Source: Parabacteroides hominis
GTDB taxonomy: Bacteria > Bacteroidota > Bacteroidia > Bacteroidales > Tannerellaceae
DNA: 64,000 nt
Direction of reading: 5' to 3'
NCBI RefSeq assembly: GCF_014287585.1
Contig: NZ_JACOOJ010000018.1
Coordinates: forward strand, 1 to 64,000
A program made the position numbers and the translations under genes. Below, one piece after another: positions 1 through 8,705 of the stretch (positions are counted from its first letter, which is position 1; every line of letters begins with the position of its first letter). The notes beneath the pieces were generated by a model. That model searched no databases. It had not been told where the DNA came from and saw only the letters and a program-made list of their open reading frames with translations.

Positions 1-112
1 CAGTTCTCTTTTATTTTTTACTTATTTCTGTAGGATTACTTCCCGAAGAGAGACAATTGAGAAGACCAAAGATGTTTTAAAAATAAAAATGGATAATAAA
101 CGGGCGGCATAA

Positions 113-146
113 CAAAAAAAGAAGGCATCCTTTTCAGACACCTTCC
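113..146 (-). terminator. Rho-independent terminator, reverse strand
   Basis: Read on the reverse strand, GAAGG pairs with CCTTC and the stem continues through two wobble pairs, a T-A and a C-G pair around a small A-rich loop. A run of seven T follows. It implies a reverse-strand transcript ending here, although no long reverse-strand gene lies just upstream. Confidence 0.6.
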
Positions 147-205
147 AAAAGAGAGCTTGCGGCACGAGGTGCAGCCTCGTTTGTTAGCTTACCGATAATC
201 ATCAT
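134..205 (-). CDS. Candidate 23-residue small protein
   Basis: This reverse-strand ORF begins with two consecutive ATG codons and would encode a peptide starting MMIIGKLTNEAAPRAAS. An AGAAAAGG stretch a few bases upstream of the start could act as a ribosome binding site, which is purine-rich compared with most starts in this window. The TGA stop falls inside the loop of the terminator at 113-146, as expected of a compact transcription unit. I do not recognise the peptide. No convincing TAnnTTTG promoter was found for it. It could be a chance ORF or the end of a small RNA. Confidence 0.3.
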   Translation of the reverse strand: MMIIGKLTNEAAPRAASSLLEGV

Positions 206-402
206 TTGGATGTTTCACCTTTTCTCAGGGGGGGATGTCGATGCCGCCTTTTATAATAAGTTCTTGTTAAATAGCATGATACAAGCTGTTGGTGGGGTAT
301 GAACATGGTTAAGAAGCGTTAAATAACAAGCCCTTCGGGAACTTTTTGCAGTGATTCGACGTCTTATCTTTACGAGTGATAATTATAAATGAAAAGTAAA
401 AG

Positions 403-828
403 ATGAAAAAAGCTATTTTGACACTTTTGATGGTTCCTGCTTTTGTCGGGATGTTGTTTTCTTGCTCTGAAGTCAAAACAGATGCAAAGAAGTTGGAAGG
501 TAAATGGAATATTGTGGAAGTAAAAGGAGAAAAAATATTGAAAGAAGGTTTGCCCAATATGGAGTTTGATATGAAAGATAATAAAGTCCACGGTAATGCC
601 GGATGTAATATCTTTAATTCGACTGTCGTGCTGGACGACCAGGATATTTCTTCCATCACGATCAATCCCGCAGCCACTACCATGATGGCTTGTCCGGATA
701 TGGAGACCGAAGATGCGATCCTGAAAGCTATGGGAGACGTGAAAGGCGTGAAAACCGGCCAGTCCGAAAATGAAATGCTGCTGGTCGATGCTAACGGTAA
801 TGTATTGATGGTTTTGTCAAAAAACTAA
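403..828 (+). CDS. META-domain lipoprotein (HslJ-like)
   Basis: The 141-residue product starts with a lipoprotein signal (MKKAILTLL, hydrophobic core, lipobox ending LFSC, Cys at about residue 21). It is therefore expected to be lipid-anchored in the cell envelope. The mature part carries the META/HslJ pattern: an LEGKWNIVEV strand, a GNAGCNIFN motif, and TTMMACPDME near residue 94. HslJ in E. coli is linked to novobiocin tolerance, but the molecular role of META domains is unclear. It is followed after 10 bases by a second META gene with the same layout, so the pair is probably an operon born by duplication. The family call is firm; the function is not. Confidence 0.85.
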   Translation: MKKAILTLLMVPAFVGMLFSCSEVKTDAKKLEGKWNIVEVKGEKILKEGLPNMEFDMKDNKVHGNAGCNIFNSTVVLDDQDISSITINPAATTMMACPDMETEDAILKAMGDVKGVKTGQSENEMLLVDANGNVLMVLSKN

Positions 829-838
829 TTGGACGGAA

Positions 839-1282
839 ATGAAGAAGTACATTTATCTTTGCCTTGCTGCGTTGAGCATCGGTATCTTTGCTTCCTGTAA
901 GGCGAAAAAGGGTGTGGAAGCGACTTTCTCCGACCTGGATGGCAGTTGGAATATTGTCGAGTTGAACGGCAAGGCGTTGAATCCTGCCGGGACGAACCAG
1001 GTCATCGAGTTCGACGTGGCCCGTCATTCCCTTTCCGGAAAGGCCGGATGCAACCGGATGATGGGACAGATCGAATACAGCGATTCCCACAAGAATATCA
1101 TTAAATTCCCGCAGGTTGCGACAACGCGTATGGCTTGTCCGGATATGAGCGGTGAGCGTGAGTTGTTGCAGGCTTTGGATAAAGTCGTTCGCTTTGAAGC
1201 GGAAGGAGATGCGAAACCTGTCAATAAAATCGCTTTATATGGCACGGACAATACCAAACTGATGGTAATCGAAAAGAAGTAA
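839..1282 (+). CDS. Second META-domain lipoprotein
   Basis: This 147-residue protein is paralogous to its upstream neighbour. It has a lipoprotein signal (MKKYIYLCLAAL, lipobox GIFASC), DLDGSWNIVELNG, SGKAGCNRMMG and TTRMACPDMSG at the same relative places. The Cys in AGCN and the Cys in MACP are shared by both proteins, so a structural disulphide or metal role is possible; that is inference. It ends just before a terminator shared with the convergent histidine kinase gene. Confidence 0.85.
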   Translation: MKKYIYLCLAALSIGIFASCKAKKGVEATFSDLDGSWNIVELNGKALNPAGTNQVIEFDVARHSLSGKAGCNRMMGQIEYSDSHKNIIKFPQVATTRMACPDMSGERELLQALDKVVRFEAEGDAKPVNKIALYGTDNTKLMVIEKK

Positions 1283-1302
1283 TTTCCATTGTGAAATGTT
1301 TG

Positions 1303-1336
1303 AAAGGCGGTTCCGGTTGACGGGCCGCCTTTTTTA
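1303..1336. terminator. Bidirectional terminator
   Basis: AAAGGCGG (1303-1310) pairs with CCGCCTTT (1325-1332), followed by a T run to 1335. It sits between the META operon and the convergent kinase gene and overlaps the kinase stop codon. Confidence 0.75.
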
Positions 1337-3271
1337 TTTCGGCCTGCAAGGGATGATCAGCGTGAAGCGGCTGCCTTTGCCCTCCTGGGAAGAGAGGGTG
1401 ATCCGTCCGTTTAGGCGTTCGGCGATGGTTTGGCAGATCGATAGGCCCAGCCCGGTTCCCTGTGCAAATTCGTCCGCTTTGAAGAAACGTTCGAACACTT
1501 TCTTCTGGGCCTCTTCCGACATGCCTTTTCCGGTATCTTCGACGAAGATATGAACTTCTTTCTCCTCCTTCTTATAGACATATCCTAACAGGATGTGACC
1601 TTTGGTAGTGAACTTGACGGCATTGTTGATGAAGTTCGTAATCACCTGCGTAAACCGGAAACGGTCTACATGAATGACAAGTTCCGATTTCTGGAACTCT
1701 TTCAGGAAACGGATATTCGAAGGCATAAGCAGGTGATGCGTCTGGTAAATCTCTTCCAACAGCTCGTTCAGGGAACAATCGTCGAAAGTGAAAGACATCC
1801 GCCCCGACTCGATGCGCGAGAGTTCCAGAATATCGTTGATCAGTTTCAGCAGCAGATTACTGTTTTTGTTGATCGTATCGCGGAAAAGATCCTTTTCGTC
1901 ATCGGTCAGATCCTTTTCGTCTTGCAGCAGGTTGGTGAAACCGACTATCGCATTTAACGGCGTGCGTATCTCATGGCTCATGTTGGCAAGGAACGCCGAT
2001 TTCATCTTATTGGCTTCTTCAGCCCGCTCTTTTTCTTCGATCAACCGGAGTTGTACCTGCCTTTTCCGTTCGCTTTCGCGGCGGTACATGTAAACGAGGT
2101 GGAGGATGATATAGACGAACGCTATGACGAGCAGGATTCCGCCTGCAATAATATAGTTCCGGTAACGGACTTCCAACGGCATGTTATAGATGACGCTTCC
2201 CTGTGGCAGATCATCCAGCCGTATGTTGAAACGCTGCATTTCTTTCCAGTCGAAAGCAAATGTTTTGGGGCTTTCTACAATAGGAATCTCGCTTGGAGAA
2301 GTGCCTTTCAGGATGCGGGCGGCTGTTTTGGCTACACAATCCGCCTGGATTTGCAAGGTAGTGAAATAGCCTCCGGTGATCCCTTTGTTGTCGTTGAACC
2401 CGTTGTTAATGACCGTGAAGTTCGGCACGTTGGCCAGGCGTCCGACGGTCAGGACATTGAAATCGAGGATGATTTGCATGCAGGCGGTATAGGGTTTGTC
2501 TTCAAACACCCAAAGGAGTTGGCGGGCGGTCAGGTTTGCCGTCGAGGTCGTATATAAGGCGGAAGCGCCTTCTTTGCCCGGCTGGATTTCCGTGGAAGTC
2601 GTTTGGGGCCTTGTTTGATATAGCCCTTCGTAAACGGCTATTCCATGTCCCTGGATATTATCCATCAACGCTTCGAACGCTTTTCTGCCGATAAAATCTT
2701 TCGTCTTGAAGATCAGTATTTTTGACCTTCCGTATAGTTTTTCGATCAGTTGTATGTTTTTCAGGTATTCAGGCTTGTCCCAGTAGCCGGTGAAGTTGGG
2801 ATGCTGTTCCAATAGTTCCCAGTTGGGGAAGTTGACACCTGAAAAGACAACAGGGACCGTCTTGCCGAGCGGATGGTTGCAGGCCATCAAGGTGTAGGTG
2901 GCCTGGTCGTCATTGGAAATGATGATGTCCGGTTTGAAACTTAAGGTGTCGAGGAAAGAATACATCAGGGCTTCTTCGTCTGCGGCAAAATAACGCTCGC
3001 AGTCCAGATAGAATGTATGGATGGTGGAGAATACCTGTTCTTCCTCCAGTTCCTCGTGCAACAGTTTGTCGAACTCGGAGTAGGCACTCAAACTCTGATT
3101 GTACGACTGTATGACAAGGACATTAAACAGATCCTTCCCCTTTTTATCGGAGGAACCCTTTGCTTCACGCGGAAAACAAAGGATCACAATTAATATCGTT
3201 ATGTATAGATGTATTTTCAAGAAAAAAACACTTATCAATTGTACCTGTACTGTTTTGTAAAAAGCCTTCAA
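1334..3271 (-). CDS. Sensor histidine kinase with binding-protein-like sensor domain
   Basis: The product is 645 residues. A hydrophobic N-terminal segment (about 20-36) is followed by a large extracytoplasmic domain (about 45-340) resembling the ABC-transporter substrate-binding fold of PF04392. Then come a membrane span (about 373-395), a short linker, and a HisKA domain with the phospho-acceptor H433 in SHEIRTPLNA. The HATPase domain shows an N box near 546-554, DTGKGM at 579 and GTGLGL at 605. All catalytic motifs are present, so it should be active. No receiver domain or response regulator lies next to it. The start is a TTG two bases after the namZ stop; a TTG 17 codons further in (3220) would give a neater signal peptide. 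The ligand is unknown. Confidence 0.88.
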   Translation of the reverse strand: MKAFYKTVQVQLISVFFLKIHLYITILIVILCFPREAKGSSDKKGKDLFNVLVIQSYNQSLSAYSEFDKLLHEELEEEQVFSTIHTFYLDCERYFAADEEALMYSFLDTLSFKPDIIISNDDQATYTLMACNHPLGKTVPVVFSGVNFPNWELLEQHPNFTGYWDKPEYLKNIQLIEKLYGRSKILIFKTKDFIGRKAFEALMDNIQGHGIAVYEGLYQTRPQTTSTEIQPGKEGASALYTTSTANLTARQLLWVFEDKPYTACMQIILDFNVLTVGRLANVPNFTVINNGFNDNKGITGGYFTTLQIQADCVAKTAARILKGTSPSEIPIVESPKTFAFDWKEMQRFNIRLDDLPQGSVIYNMPLEVRYRNYIIAGGILLVIAFVYIILHLVYMYRRESERKRQVQLRLIEEKERAEEANKMKSAFLANMSHEIRTPLNAIVGFTNLLQDEKDLTDDEKDLFRDTINKNSNLLLKLINDILELSRIESGRMSFTFDDCSLNELLEEIYQTHHLLMPSNIRFLKEFQKSELVIHVDRFRFTQVITNFINNAVKFTTKGHILLGYVYKKEEKEVHIFVEDTGKGMSEEAQKKVFERFFKADEFAQGTGLGLSICQTIAERLNGRITLSSQEGKGSRFTLIIPCRPK

Positions 3272-3273
3272 AG

Positions 3274-4467
3274 TTAACGATAATCGGGATATAATAAATA
3301 TTTCTTTCTGATTTTCTTATATTCGTTTAATGCCGGTTGCCAACTTGCGCGTATTTCGTCCTCATTCAAGCCGCGGACAATCTGGAAACGCAACTCTTTT
3401 GTCCCGGCAAGCAGGTCGAACCATTGCGGGCGGGTGAAGAAAAAGGCCTGGTCGTTGCCGGCTTTATTATAGAAATCGAGGAGGAATTTCAGCGTCAACC
3501 CTCCGGTAAAGGGATATTCCCTCAAGTCTGTGCCGTAGCATTCCTTGTCCTTATGCAGCGGTTTCGTGTCGAAGCCGGGCAGCGAGGCGGGCGTAAAGGT
3601 GAAATCTCCGTATCTGGGGTCGGGTGCTCCCAGTATCTGGAACGGGTAATAGGTCCCGCGCCCAACACTGATATTGGTCCCTTCGAAGAAACAGAGCGAA
3701 GGATAGAGGCGGATCGACTGGTCGTTCGGCAGGTTGGGAGAGGGCTTTACCGGCAACCAGTACGGATCGCCGTGGCGCCAGTTTTCCATTTTGACGATAT
3801 GCAGTTTGCAAGTGTCGGGCGTGCTTTTCAACCAGCCTTCCTTGTTGATCATCCAAGCCAGTTCGCCGACCGTCAGGCCGTGCAGAACGGGCAACGGGTC
3901 TACGCCGACAAACGATTCGAATCCTTTCTGGCGGACAGGGCCGTCGACGAAGTCGTTCGGGTTGGGGCGGTCGAGGACGATAAACTCGATACCGCTTTCG
4001 GCACAGGCTTCCATCACATAGTGCATGGTGCTGATGTAGGTATAGAAACGGGCTCCGACATCCTGAATGTCGAATACGACCACGTCCAGGCCGGCCAGTT
4101 GCTCGGCTGTCGGCTTCTTGTTTTTTCCGTATAGGGATATGATGGGAACTCCTGTTTTTACGTCACGGCTGTCTTTGATCTCTGCGCCTGCATCGGCTGT
4201 CCCGCGGAAACCGTGTTCGGGAGCGAACACCTTCTTTACGTCAACGCCTTCTTCCAGCAAGGCATCCAGCAAATGCTTCTGCTGCTTTTCGAGGATGGAG
4301 GTTTGGTTCACAACTAATCCGACCTGTTTGTCTTTCAACAGACGGGTAACGACGTCCATACGTTCGGCCCCCAATTTTAGAGGTTCTTTCCGGGGAGTGA
4401 CGGCCTGGATTTCGGACATTAAGAACAGGCTTAACAGCCAGAAGGCACACCTGATAACTGTTCTCAT
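3274..4467 (-). CDS. namZ: DUF1343 / NamZ-type exo-beta-N-acetylmuramidase
   Basis: The protein is 397 residues from the ATG at 4467. That start gives a signal peptide (MRTVIRCAFWLLSLFL...IQA), and a -7 promoter element covers the only upstream alternative, a TTG at 4497. The family hallmarks are LVVNQTSI, the FAPEHGFRGTADAGAEI block, VVFDIQDVGARFYTYI, and LDRPNPN. DUF1343 proteins such as YbbC of Bacillus were shown to release MurNAc from the non-reducing end of peptidoglycan fragments, so a periplasmic role in muropeptide recycling is likely. The stop lies two bases from the downstream kinase start, so the two are co-transcribed. The kinase could therefore sense envelope fragments, though this is only inference. 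Confidence 0.85.
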   Translation of the reverse strand: MRTVIRCAFWLLSLFLMSEIQAVTPRKEPLKLGAERMDVVTRLLKDKQVGLVVNQTSILEKQQKHLLDALLEEGVDVKKVFAPEHGFRGTADAGAEIKDSRDVKTGVPIISLYGKNKKPTAEQLAGLDVVVFDIQDVGARFYTYISTMHYVMEACAESGIEFIVLDRPNPNDFVDGPVRQKGFESFVGVDPLPVLHGLTVGELAWMINKEGWLKSTPDTCKLHIVKMENWRHGDPYWLPVKPSPNLPNDQSIRLYPSLCFFEGTNISVGRGTYYPFQILGAPDPRYGDFTFTPASLPGFDTKPLHKDKECYGTDLREYPFTGGLTLKFLLDFYNKAGNDQAFFFTRPQWFDLLAGTKELRFQIVRGLNEDEIRASWQPALNEYKKIRKKYLLYPDYR

Positions 4468-4494
4468 AGACTCATTCCTTACTATTTGTTTCTG

Positions 4495-4532
4495 CAAAAG
4501 TAACGATTCTTTTTGTTTATTGCGTATCTTTG
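4495..4532. promoter_or_regulatory. Divergent promoters for namZ and the HD-domain gene
   Basis: CAAAAGTA at 4495-4502 is TACTTTTG on the reverse strand and fits the Bacteroidetes -7 element TAnnTTTG for namZ. TATCTTTG at 4525-4532 fits the same element for the forward HD gene. Clear -33 TTTG boxes at the usual spacing were not found for either. Confidence 0.55.
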
Positions 4533-4557
4533 CCCCTCAATAAAGCGATTGAATGTT

Positions 4558-5100
4558 ATGAACCCTTTAGATATTATTGCCAAATATTACCCGGCAGGCA
4601 CGGAGGCGTACCGGATTTTGGTTATTCATAGTAGAAGTGTGGCGGATAAAGCTTTGGCTATAGCCCGGATGCATCCGGAGATGAATCTTGACCTTACCTT
4701 CATAGAAGAAGCAGCCATGCTGCACGATATCGGTATTTTCCGTTGTAATGCTCCCGACATCGATTGTCATGGGGATGCGGAGTATATTTGCCACGGTTAT
4801 CTGGGGGCCGAACTGATGCGGGCGGAAGGCTATCCCCGCCATGCCCGTGTGTGCGAACGGCATACCGGAACGGGTATCACGCAGGCAATGATCGAAGAAC
4901 GCGATCTGCCCCTTCCGCACCGGGACTTTATGCCTGAAACCCTGGAAGAACAACTGATTTGTTTCGCCGACAAGTTTTACAGCAAAACGAAACTGGACAA
5001 AGAAAAATCTGTCGAAAAGGTAAAACAAGGCCTCTCCAAGTACGGAAACGAAACTGTCGAACGGTTTGATAACTGGTGTAAACTCTTTTTAGGGGAATAA
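4558..5100 (+). CDS. HD-domain phosphohydrolase
   Basis: The product is 180 residues from the ATG at 4558 (MNPLDIIAKYYP). That start follows the -7 element at 4525-4532, whereas an upstream ATG at 4513 lies before the promoter. An HD domain is visible: His in VIHSR near residue 25, the HD pair in MLHDIGIF at about 60, a further His in ICHGYLGAEL, and an Asp in CFADKFYSK. These are the metal ligands of HD phosphohydrolases that act on nucleotides or phosphate esters. Bacteroidetes annotate such proteins simply as HD-domain proteins. The substrate cannot be read from the sequence. It stands upstream of lptD in the same direction, with a separate promoter in between. Confidence 0.8.
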   Translation: MNPLDIIAKYYPAGTEAYRILVIHSRSVADKALAIARMHPEMNLDLTFIEEAAMLHDIGIFRCNAPDIDCHGDAEYICHGYLGAELMRAEGYPRHARVCERHTGTGITQAMIEERDLPLPHRDFMPETLEEQLICFADKFYSKTKLDKEKSVEKVKQGLSKYGNETVERFDNWCKLFLGE

Positions 5101-5126
5101 AAAGGGATTGGCTCGCTAAATTGTTA

Positions 5127-5134
5127 TACATTTG
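5127..5134 (+). promoter_or_regulatory. Promoter -7 element for lptD
   Basis: TACATTTG matches TAnnTTTG and lies 31 bases before the lptD start codon. No well-spaced -33 TTTG was found. Confidence 0.45.
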
Positions 5135-5165
5135 CCCGCTGTAACACACTGCAAATAACGACGGA

Positions 5166-7931
5166 ATGTTTTTGAAATACAAATGCCTGATTATTTTGTT
5201 GCTTTTCCTCACCGGAAACATGATGACTGAGGCGCAGGAACTTATTGCCCCGACCGATACCGTGATGGCTGTTGTGGGAGATACGATCGTACCCGCCGGA
5301 CAGGATAGTGTGTTTGCGTTGGACAGCGTACCGAAGAAGCAGACCGGGTTGGACGCGCCGGTTTCCTACCAGGCGAAAGACTCCATCATCATGACGGGGG
5401 CGAACTGGGCTTATCTGTTCGGGGAAAGCGATGTGAAATATCAACAGATCGAACTCCAGTCCGAGAAAATCGAGATGAATATGGACAGTAGCCTGGTGTA
5501 TGCTACCTTCGGCCTCGACTCGATCGGGGAAGAATTCGGCTATCCGCTTTTCAAAGATGGCGACCAGCAGTATGAATCCAAGACGATGCGCTATAATTTC
5601 GGTACGAAAAAAGGATACATCACGGATGTAATCACGCAACAAGGCGAAGGCTATGTGACAGCCGGACGTACCAAAAAGATGGACAACGATGTCCTGAATA
5701 TGGTGGGGGGACGTTATACGACTTGCGACGAGCACGATCATCCCCACTTCTATATCCAGATGACGAAGGCGAAAGTCCGTCCGAAGAAGAATATCGTGAC
5801 AGGGCCTGTCTATATGGTGTTCGAGGATGTCCCGCTTTATCCGATCGGCCTGCCTTTCTGTTTCTTCCCGTTTTCAAGTTCTTATTCTTCGGGTATTATC
5901 ATGCCTACTTTCGGGGATGAAAGTTCGCGTGGTTTCTACCTGCGCGACGGAGGGTATTATTTTGCGTTGAGCGATTATATGGATCTGGCTCTGACAGGTG
6001 AAATCTATACGAAAGGTTCCTGGGGATTGTCGGCCCGTTCTTCTTACCGGAAGCGGTATAAGTTTTCGGGCAGCTTCAATGCTTCCTACCTGGTTACCCG
6101 CTTGGGCGACAAGGGGCTTCCCGACTATAGTTTGTCTAAGGACTTCAAGCTGAACTGGACACATTCGCAAGACCCGAAAGCCAATCCGTACCGGACTTTC
6201 TCGGCAAGTGTGAACTTTGCGACCAGCAGCTACGACCGTAACAACCTGAACAGTTTCTATCCGGGTTCGCAGGGGTTTGCGGATGCGAACCAGAATACCA
6301 AGGGGTCCAGTATCAGTATAACGCAGCGTTTCCCGAATAATCCGTTCAGCCTTTCGGCTACCATGAACGTGAACCAGCGTTCGAAAGACTCGACGATTTC
6401 GTTGACTTTGCCCGATATTACGATTACGATGAGCCGTATCTTCCCTTTCAAGCGGAAAAGTGCGGTTGGCAAAGAACGTTGGTATGAAAAGATTTCCATG
6501 AGTTACAACGGTTACCTGCGTAACAGCATCGATACGAAAGAAGACAAATTGTTCAAGTCGAGCCTGGTGAAGGACTGGCGGAATGCCATGCAGCACCAGA
6601 TTCCGGTGAGTGCGACTTTCTCTTTGTTCAAGTATCTGAATATCTCGCCGTCGTTCAACTATACCGAACGTTGGTACACCAATAAAGTGGAAAAAGCATA
6701 CGATATGCAGAAGAAGCAGGTGGTAGACCGGGATACGACTTATGGTTTCTACCGTGTATTCGATTACAGTACTTCGGTTTCGGCTTCCACTACTTTGTAT
6801 GGTTTCTACAAGCCGCTACCGTTTTTGGGTGACAAGGTCAAGATGATCCGCCATCGTTTCGAACCTTCGGTAACCTTGAGCTATACGCCTGATTTCGGTG
6901 CTGCCAAATATGGCTTCTGGAAAGATCTCACCTATGAAGACCAGTATGGACAGGAACAGTATGTTTCCTATTCGCCTTTCGCATCTGGGATGTTCGGGAC
7001 GTCTCCTAATGGAAAGTCCGGGAGTCTGAGTTTCCAGTTGGATAATAATATAGAGATGAAGATCAAGTCGGATCGCGATTCGACGGGAGAGCGCAAGATC
7101 AGTCTGATCGATAAGTTGTCGTTGGGTATGAGCTATAATATGGCGGCCGATTCGTTCAAATGGAGTGACCTGAGCGTCGGTTTGCGTATTAAGTTCTCCA
7201 AGAGCTATACTTTGAACCTGAACGGTGTCTTCGATACCTATACCTATGGCTACGATGAAGCGACGAAGACAGTCCGCCGGTTGGATATTCCGCGCTGGCA
7301 GGCAGGTAAAGGATTAGGCCGCTTGCGCCAGACCGGTACGAGTTTCTCTTATACCTTTAATAATGATACGTTCGGCAAATGGTTCGGCAAGAAAGGTAAC
7401 AACGATGATTCCAACAATCCTCCGGCAGACCCCAATGCATCGAACGATCCGGAGTTCGAACAAATCTCTCCGGGAGAAGAAGGGGACCAACAGGGTAAAA
7501 CGGAAGGTGGCCGTTTGCGTGGCGCCAAGAAAGATACGGGTGAATTCGATTCGTATGGTTATATGATCAATAAGGTGCCCTGGAGCCTTTCATTCAGCTA
7601 TAGCATGCAATTGCGTTATGGAGACTTCGATCCGAGCAAGCTCGAATATAAGTACAAGTTGACACATGCGTTGAGCTTTAACGGTAATATCCAGCCGACG
7701 AAGAACTGGCGTTTTAACTTTAATGCCACCTATGACTTCGATACGCATAAGATATCATATATGACTTGTAACATAACCCGCGACCTGCATTGCTGGCAAA
7801 TGACTGCCAGTTTTGTGCCGGTGGGGCCTTATAAGTCCTATACCTTTAATATCGCAGTAAGTTCGTCTTTGCTGAAAGACCTGAAATGGCGCCAGAGCAG
7901 CAACTATCGTGACGGACAGAAATGGGATTGA
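5166..7931 (+). CDS. lptD: Outer-membrane LPS assembly protein LptD
   Basis: This 921-residue protein has a signal peptide (MFLKYKCLIILLLFLTG...EAQ). An N-terminal LptA/OstA-like jellyroll region follows (about 55-200; SIIMTGANWAYLFG, ESKTMRYNFGTKKGYI, GGRYTTCDEHDHPHFY). A long beta-barrel region then runs to the C-terminus. LptD inserts lipopolysaccharide into the outer leaflet of the outer membrane. The VYMVFEDVPLYPIGLPFCFFP stretch near 220 matches the hinge between the two domains in the family. An acidic, Asn/Gly-rich insert near 740-795 probably forms a loop. Bacteroidetes LptD proteins are usually about this size. It converges on ung with only four bases between stops. Confidence 0.87.
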   Translation: MFLKYKCLIILLLFLTGNMMTEAQELIAPTDTVMAVVGDTIVPAGQDSVFALDSVPKKQTGLDAPVSYQAKDSIIMTGANWAYLFGESDVKYQQIELQSEKIEMNMDSSLVYATFGLDSIGEEFGYPLFKDGDQQYESKTMRYNFGTKKGYITDVITQQGEGYVTAGRTKKMDNDVLNMVGGRYTTCDEHDHPHFYIQMTKAKVRPKKNIVTGPVYMVFEDVPLYPIGLPFCFFPFSSSYSSGIIMPTFGDESSRGFYLRDGGYYFALSDYMDLALTGEIYTKGSWGLSARSSYRKRYKFSGSFNASYLVTRLGDKGLPDYSLSKDFKLNWTHSQDPKANPYRTFSASVNFATSSYDRNNLNSFYPGSQGFADANQNTKGSSISITQRFPNNPFSLSATMNVNQRSKDSTISLTLPDITITMSRIFPFKRKSAVGKERWYEKISMSYNGYLRNSIDTKEDKLFKSSLVKDWRNAMQHQIPVSATFSLFKYLNISPSFNYTERWYTNKVEKAYDMQKKQVVDRDTTYGFYRVFDYSTSVSASTTLYGFYKPLPFLGDKVKMIRHRFEPSVTLSYTPDFGAAKYGFWKDLTYEDQYGQEQYVSYSPFASGMFGTSPNGKSGSLSFQLDNNIEMKIKSDRDSTGERKISLIDKLSLGMSYNMAADSFKWSDLSVGLRIKFSKSYTLNLNGVFDTYTYGYDEATKTVRRLDIPRWQAGKGLGRLRQTGTSFSYTFNNDTFGKWFGKKGNNDDSNNPPADPNASNDPEFEQISPGEEGDQQGKTEGGRLRGAKKDTGEFDSYGYMINKVPWSLSFSYSMQLRYGDFDPSKLEYKYKLTHALSFNGNIQPTKNWRFNFNATYDFDTHKISYMTCNITRDLHCWQMTASFVPVGPYKSYTFNIAVSSSLLKDLKWRQSSNYRDGQKWD

Positions 7932-7935
7932 TGAA

Positions 7936-8598
7936 TCACCATTCGATAGGAGTTTGTCCGGTTGCGATCAGATAATCGTTTGCTTTGCTGAAATGCTTGT
8001 TCCCAAAGAATCCACGATAAGCGGAGAGGGGAGACGGGTGGGCCGATTTCAATACCAGGTTGCGGGAAGCGTTGATGAAGGCGCCTTTCCGCTGCGCATA
8101 CGACCCCCACAGGATATAAACGATATGGTTACGCTCTTCTGCCAGGCGGTGGATCACGGCATCCGTGAATTCTTCCCAGCCTTTATTTTGGTGTGAACCG
8201 GCCTGGTGTGCACGAACAGTCAGGGTTGCGTTGAGAAGCAGGACGCCCTGGTCAGCCCAACGGAGCAGATTACCGGTCTGCGGAACGGGTTTGCCTAAAT
8301 CGCTTTCGATTTCTTTGAAGATATTGACGAGTGACGGGGGAAAGGGTGTCCCGTCCTGGACGGAGAAACAGAGTCCGTGTGCCTGTCCGGGTTCATGATA
8401 GGGGTCCTGTCCGAGAATGACTACTTTGACCTTGTCGAACGGACAGTGTTCGAACGCACTGAAGATACAGGGACCGGGAGGATAGATGGTTCTTTGGCGG
8501 TATTCTTCCTTAACAAATGTGATCAGCCGGCTGAAATAATCTTTTTCAAACTCTGAACTTAATCGTTCTTTCCAGCTCTGTTCTATCTTGACGTCCAT
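7936..8598 (-). CDS. ung: Uracil-DNA glycosylase
   Basis: This is a family-1 UDG of 220 residues that removes uracil from DNA at the first step of base-excision repair. The water-activating motif GQDPYHEPGQAHG and the C-terminal HPSPLSAYRGFFG are intact, as are LLLNATLTV and the ILWGSYAQ strand. I chose the ATG at 8598 (MDVKIEQSW), which matches the normal family N-terminus. An in-frame extension to 8664 only translates AT-rich repeat DNA. The upstream region holds a 20-bp inverted repeat (8605-8624/8674-8693). Confidence 0.95.
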   Translation of the reverse strand: MDVKIEQSWKERLSSEFEKDYFSRLITFVKEEYRQRTIYPPGPCIFSAFEHCPFDKVKVVILGQDPYHEPGQAHGLCFSVQDGTPFPPSLVNIFKEIESDLGKPVPQTGNLLRWADQGVLLLNATLTVRAHQAGSHQNKGWEEFTDAVIHRLAEERNHIVYILWGSYAQRKGAFINASRNLVLKSAHPSPLSAYRGFFGNKHFSKANDYLIATGQTPIEW

Positions 8599-8604
8599 AA
8601 TGGT

Positions 8605-8693
8605 AATTGAAAATTGAAAATTAGAAATTATCTTTGTCACGCGAATATCAGAAATAATTATCAATAATCCATCCTAATTTTCAATTTTCAATT
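8605..8693. repeat. 20-bp perfect inverted repeat upstream of ung
   Basis: AATTGAAAATTGAAAATTAG at 8605-8624 is repeated exactly in inverted orientation at 8674-8693, with 49 bases between. Another partial copy of the AATTTTCAATT unit follows at 8697-8708. The loop contains TATCTTTG (8629-8636) on the forward strand, which fits a -7 element pointing away from ung. It may be a dispersed AT-rich intergenic repeat. Confidence 0.7.
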
Positions 8694-8705
8694 CTTAATT
8701 TTCAA

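Larger units (their letters stand above)
1..402. other. Leading intergenic region
   Basis: No long gene lies in these bases. They hold a reverse-strand hairpin with a T tract at 113-146, a possible 23-codon reverse-strand ORF at 134-205, and the leader of the first META-domain gene. Within that leader, TATCTTTA (365-372) resembles the Bacteroidetes -7 element TAnnTTTG. A TTTG lies at 345-348, but the 16-base spacing is short. I see nothing recognisable in bases 1-110. Confidence 0.6.
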
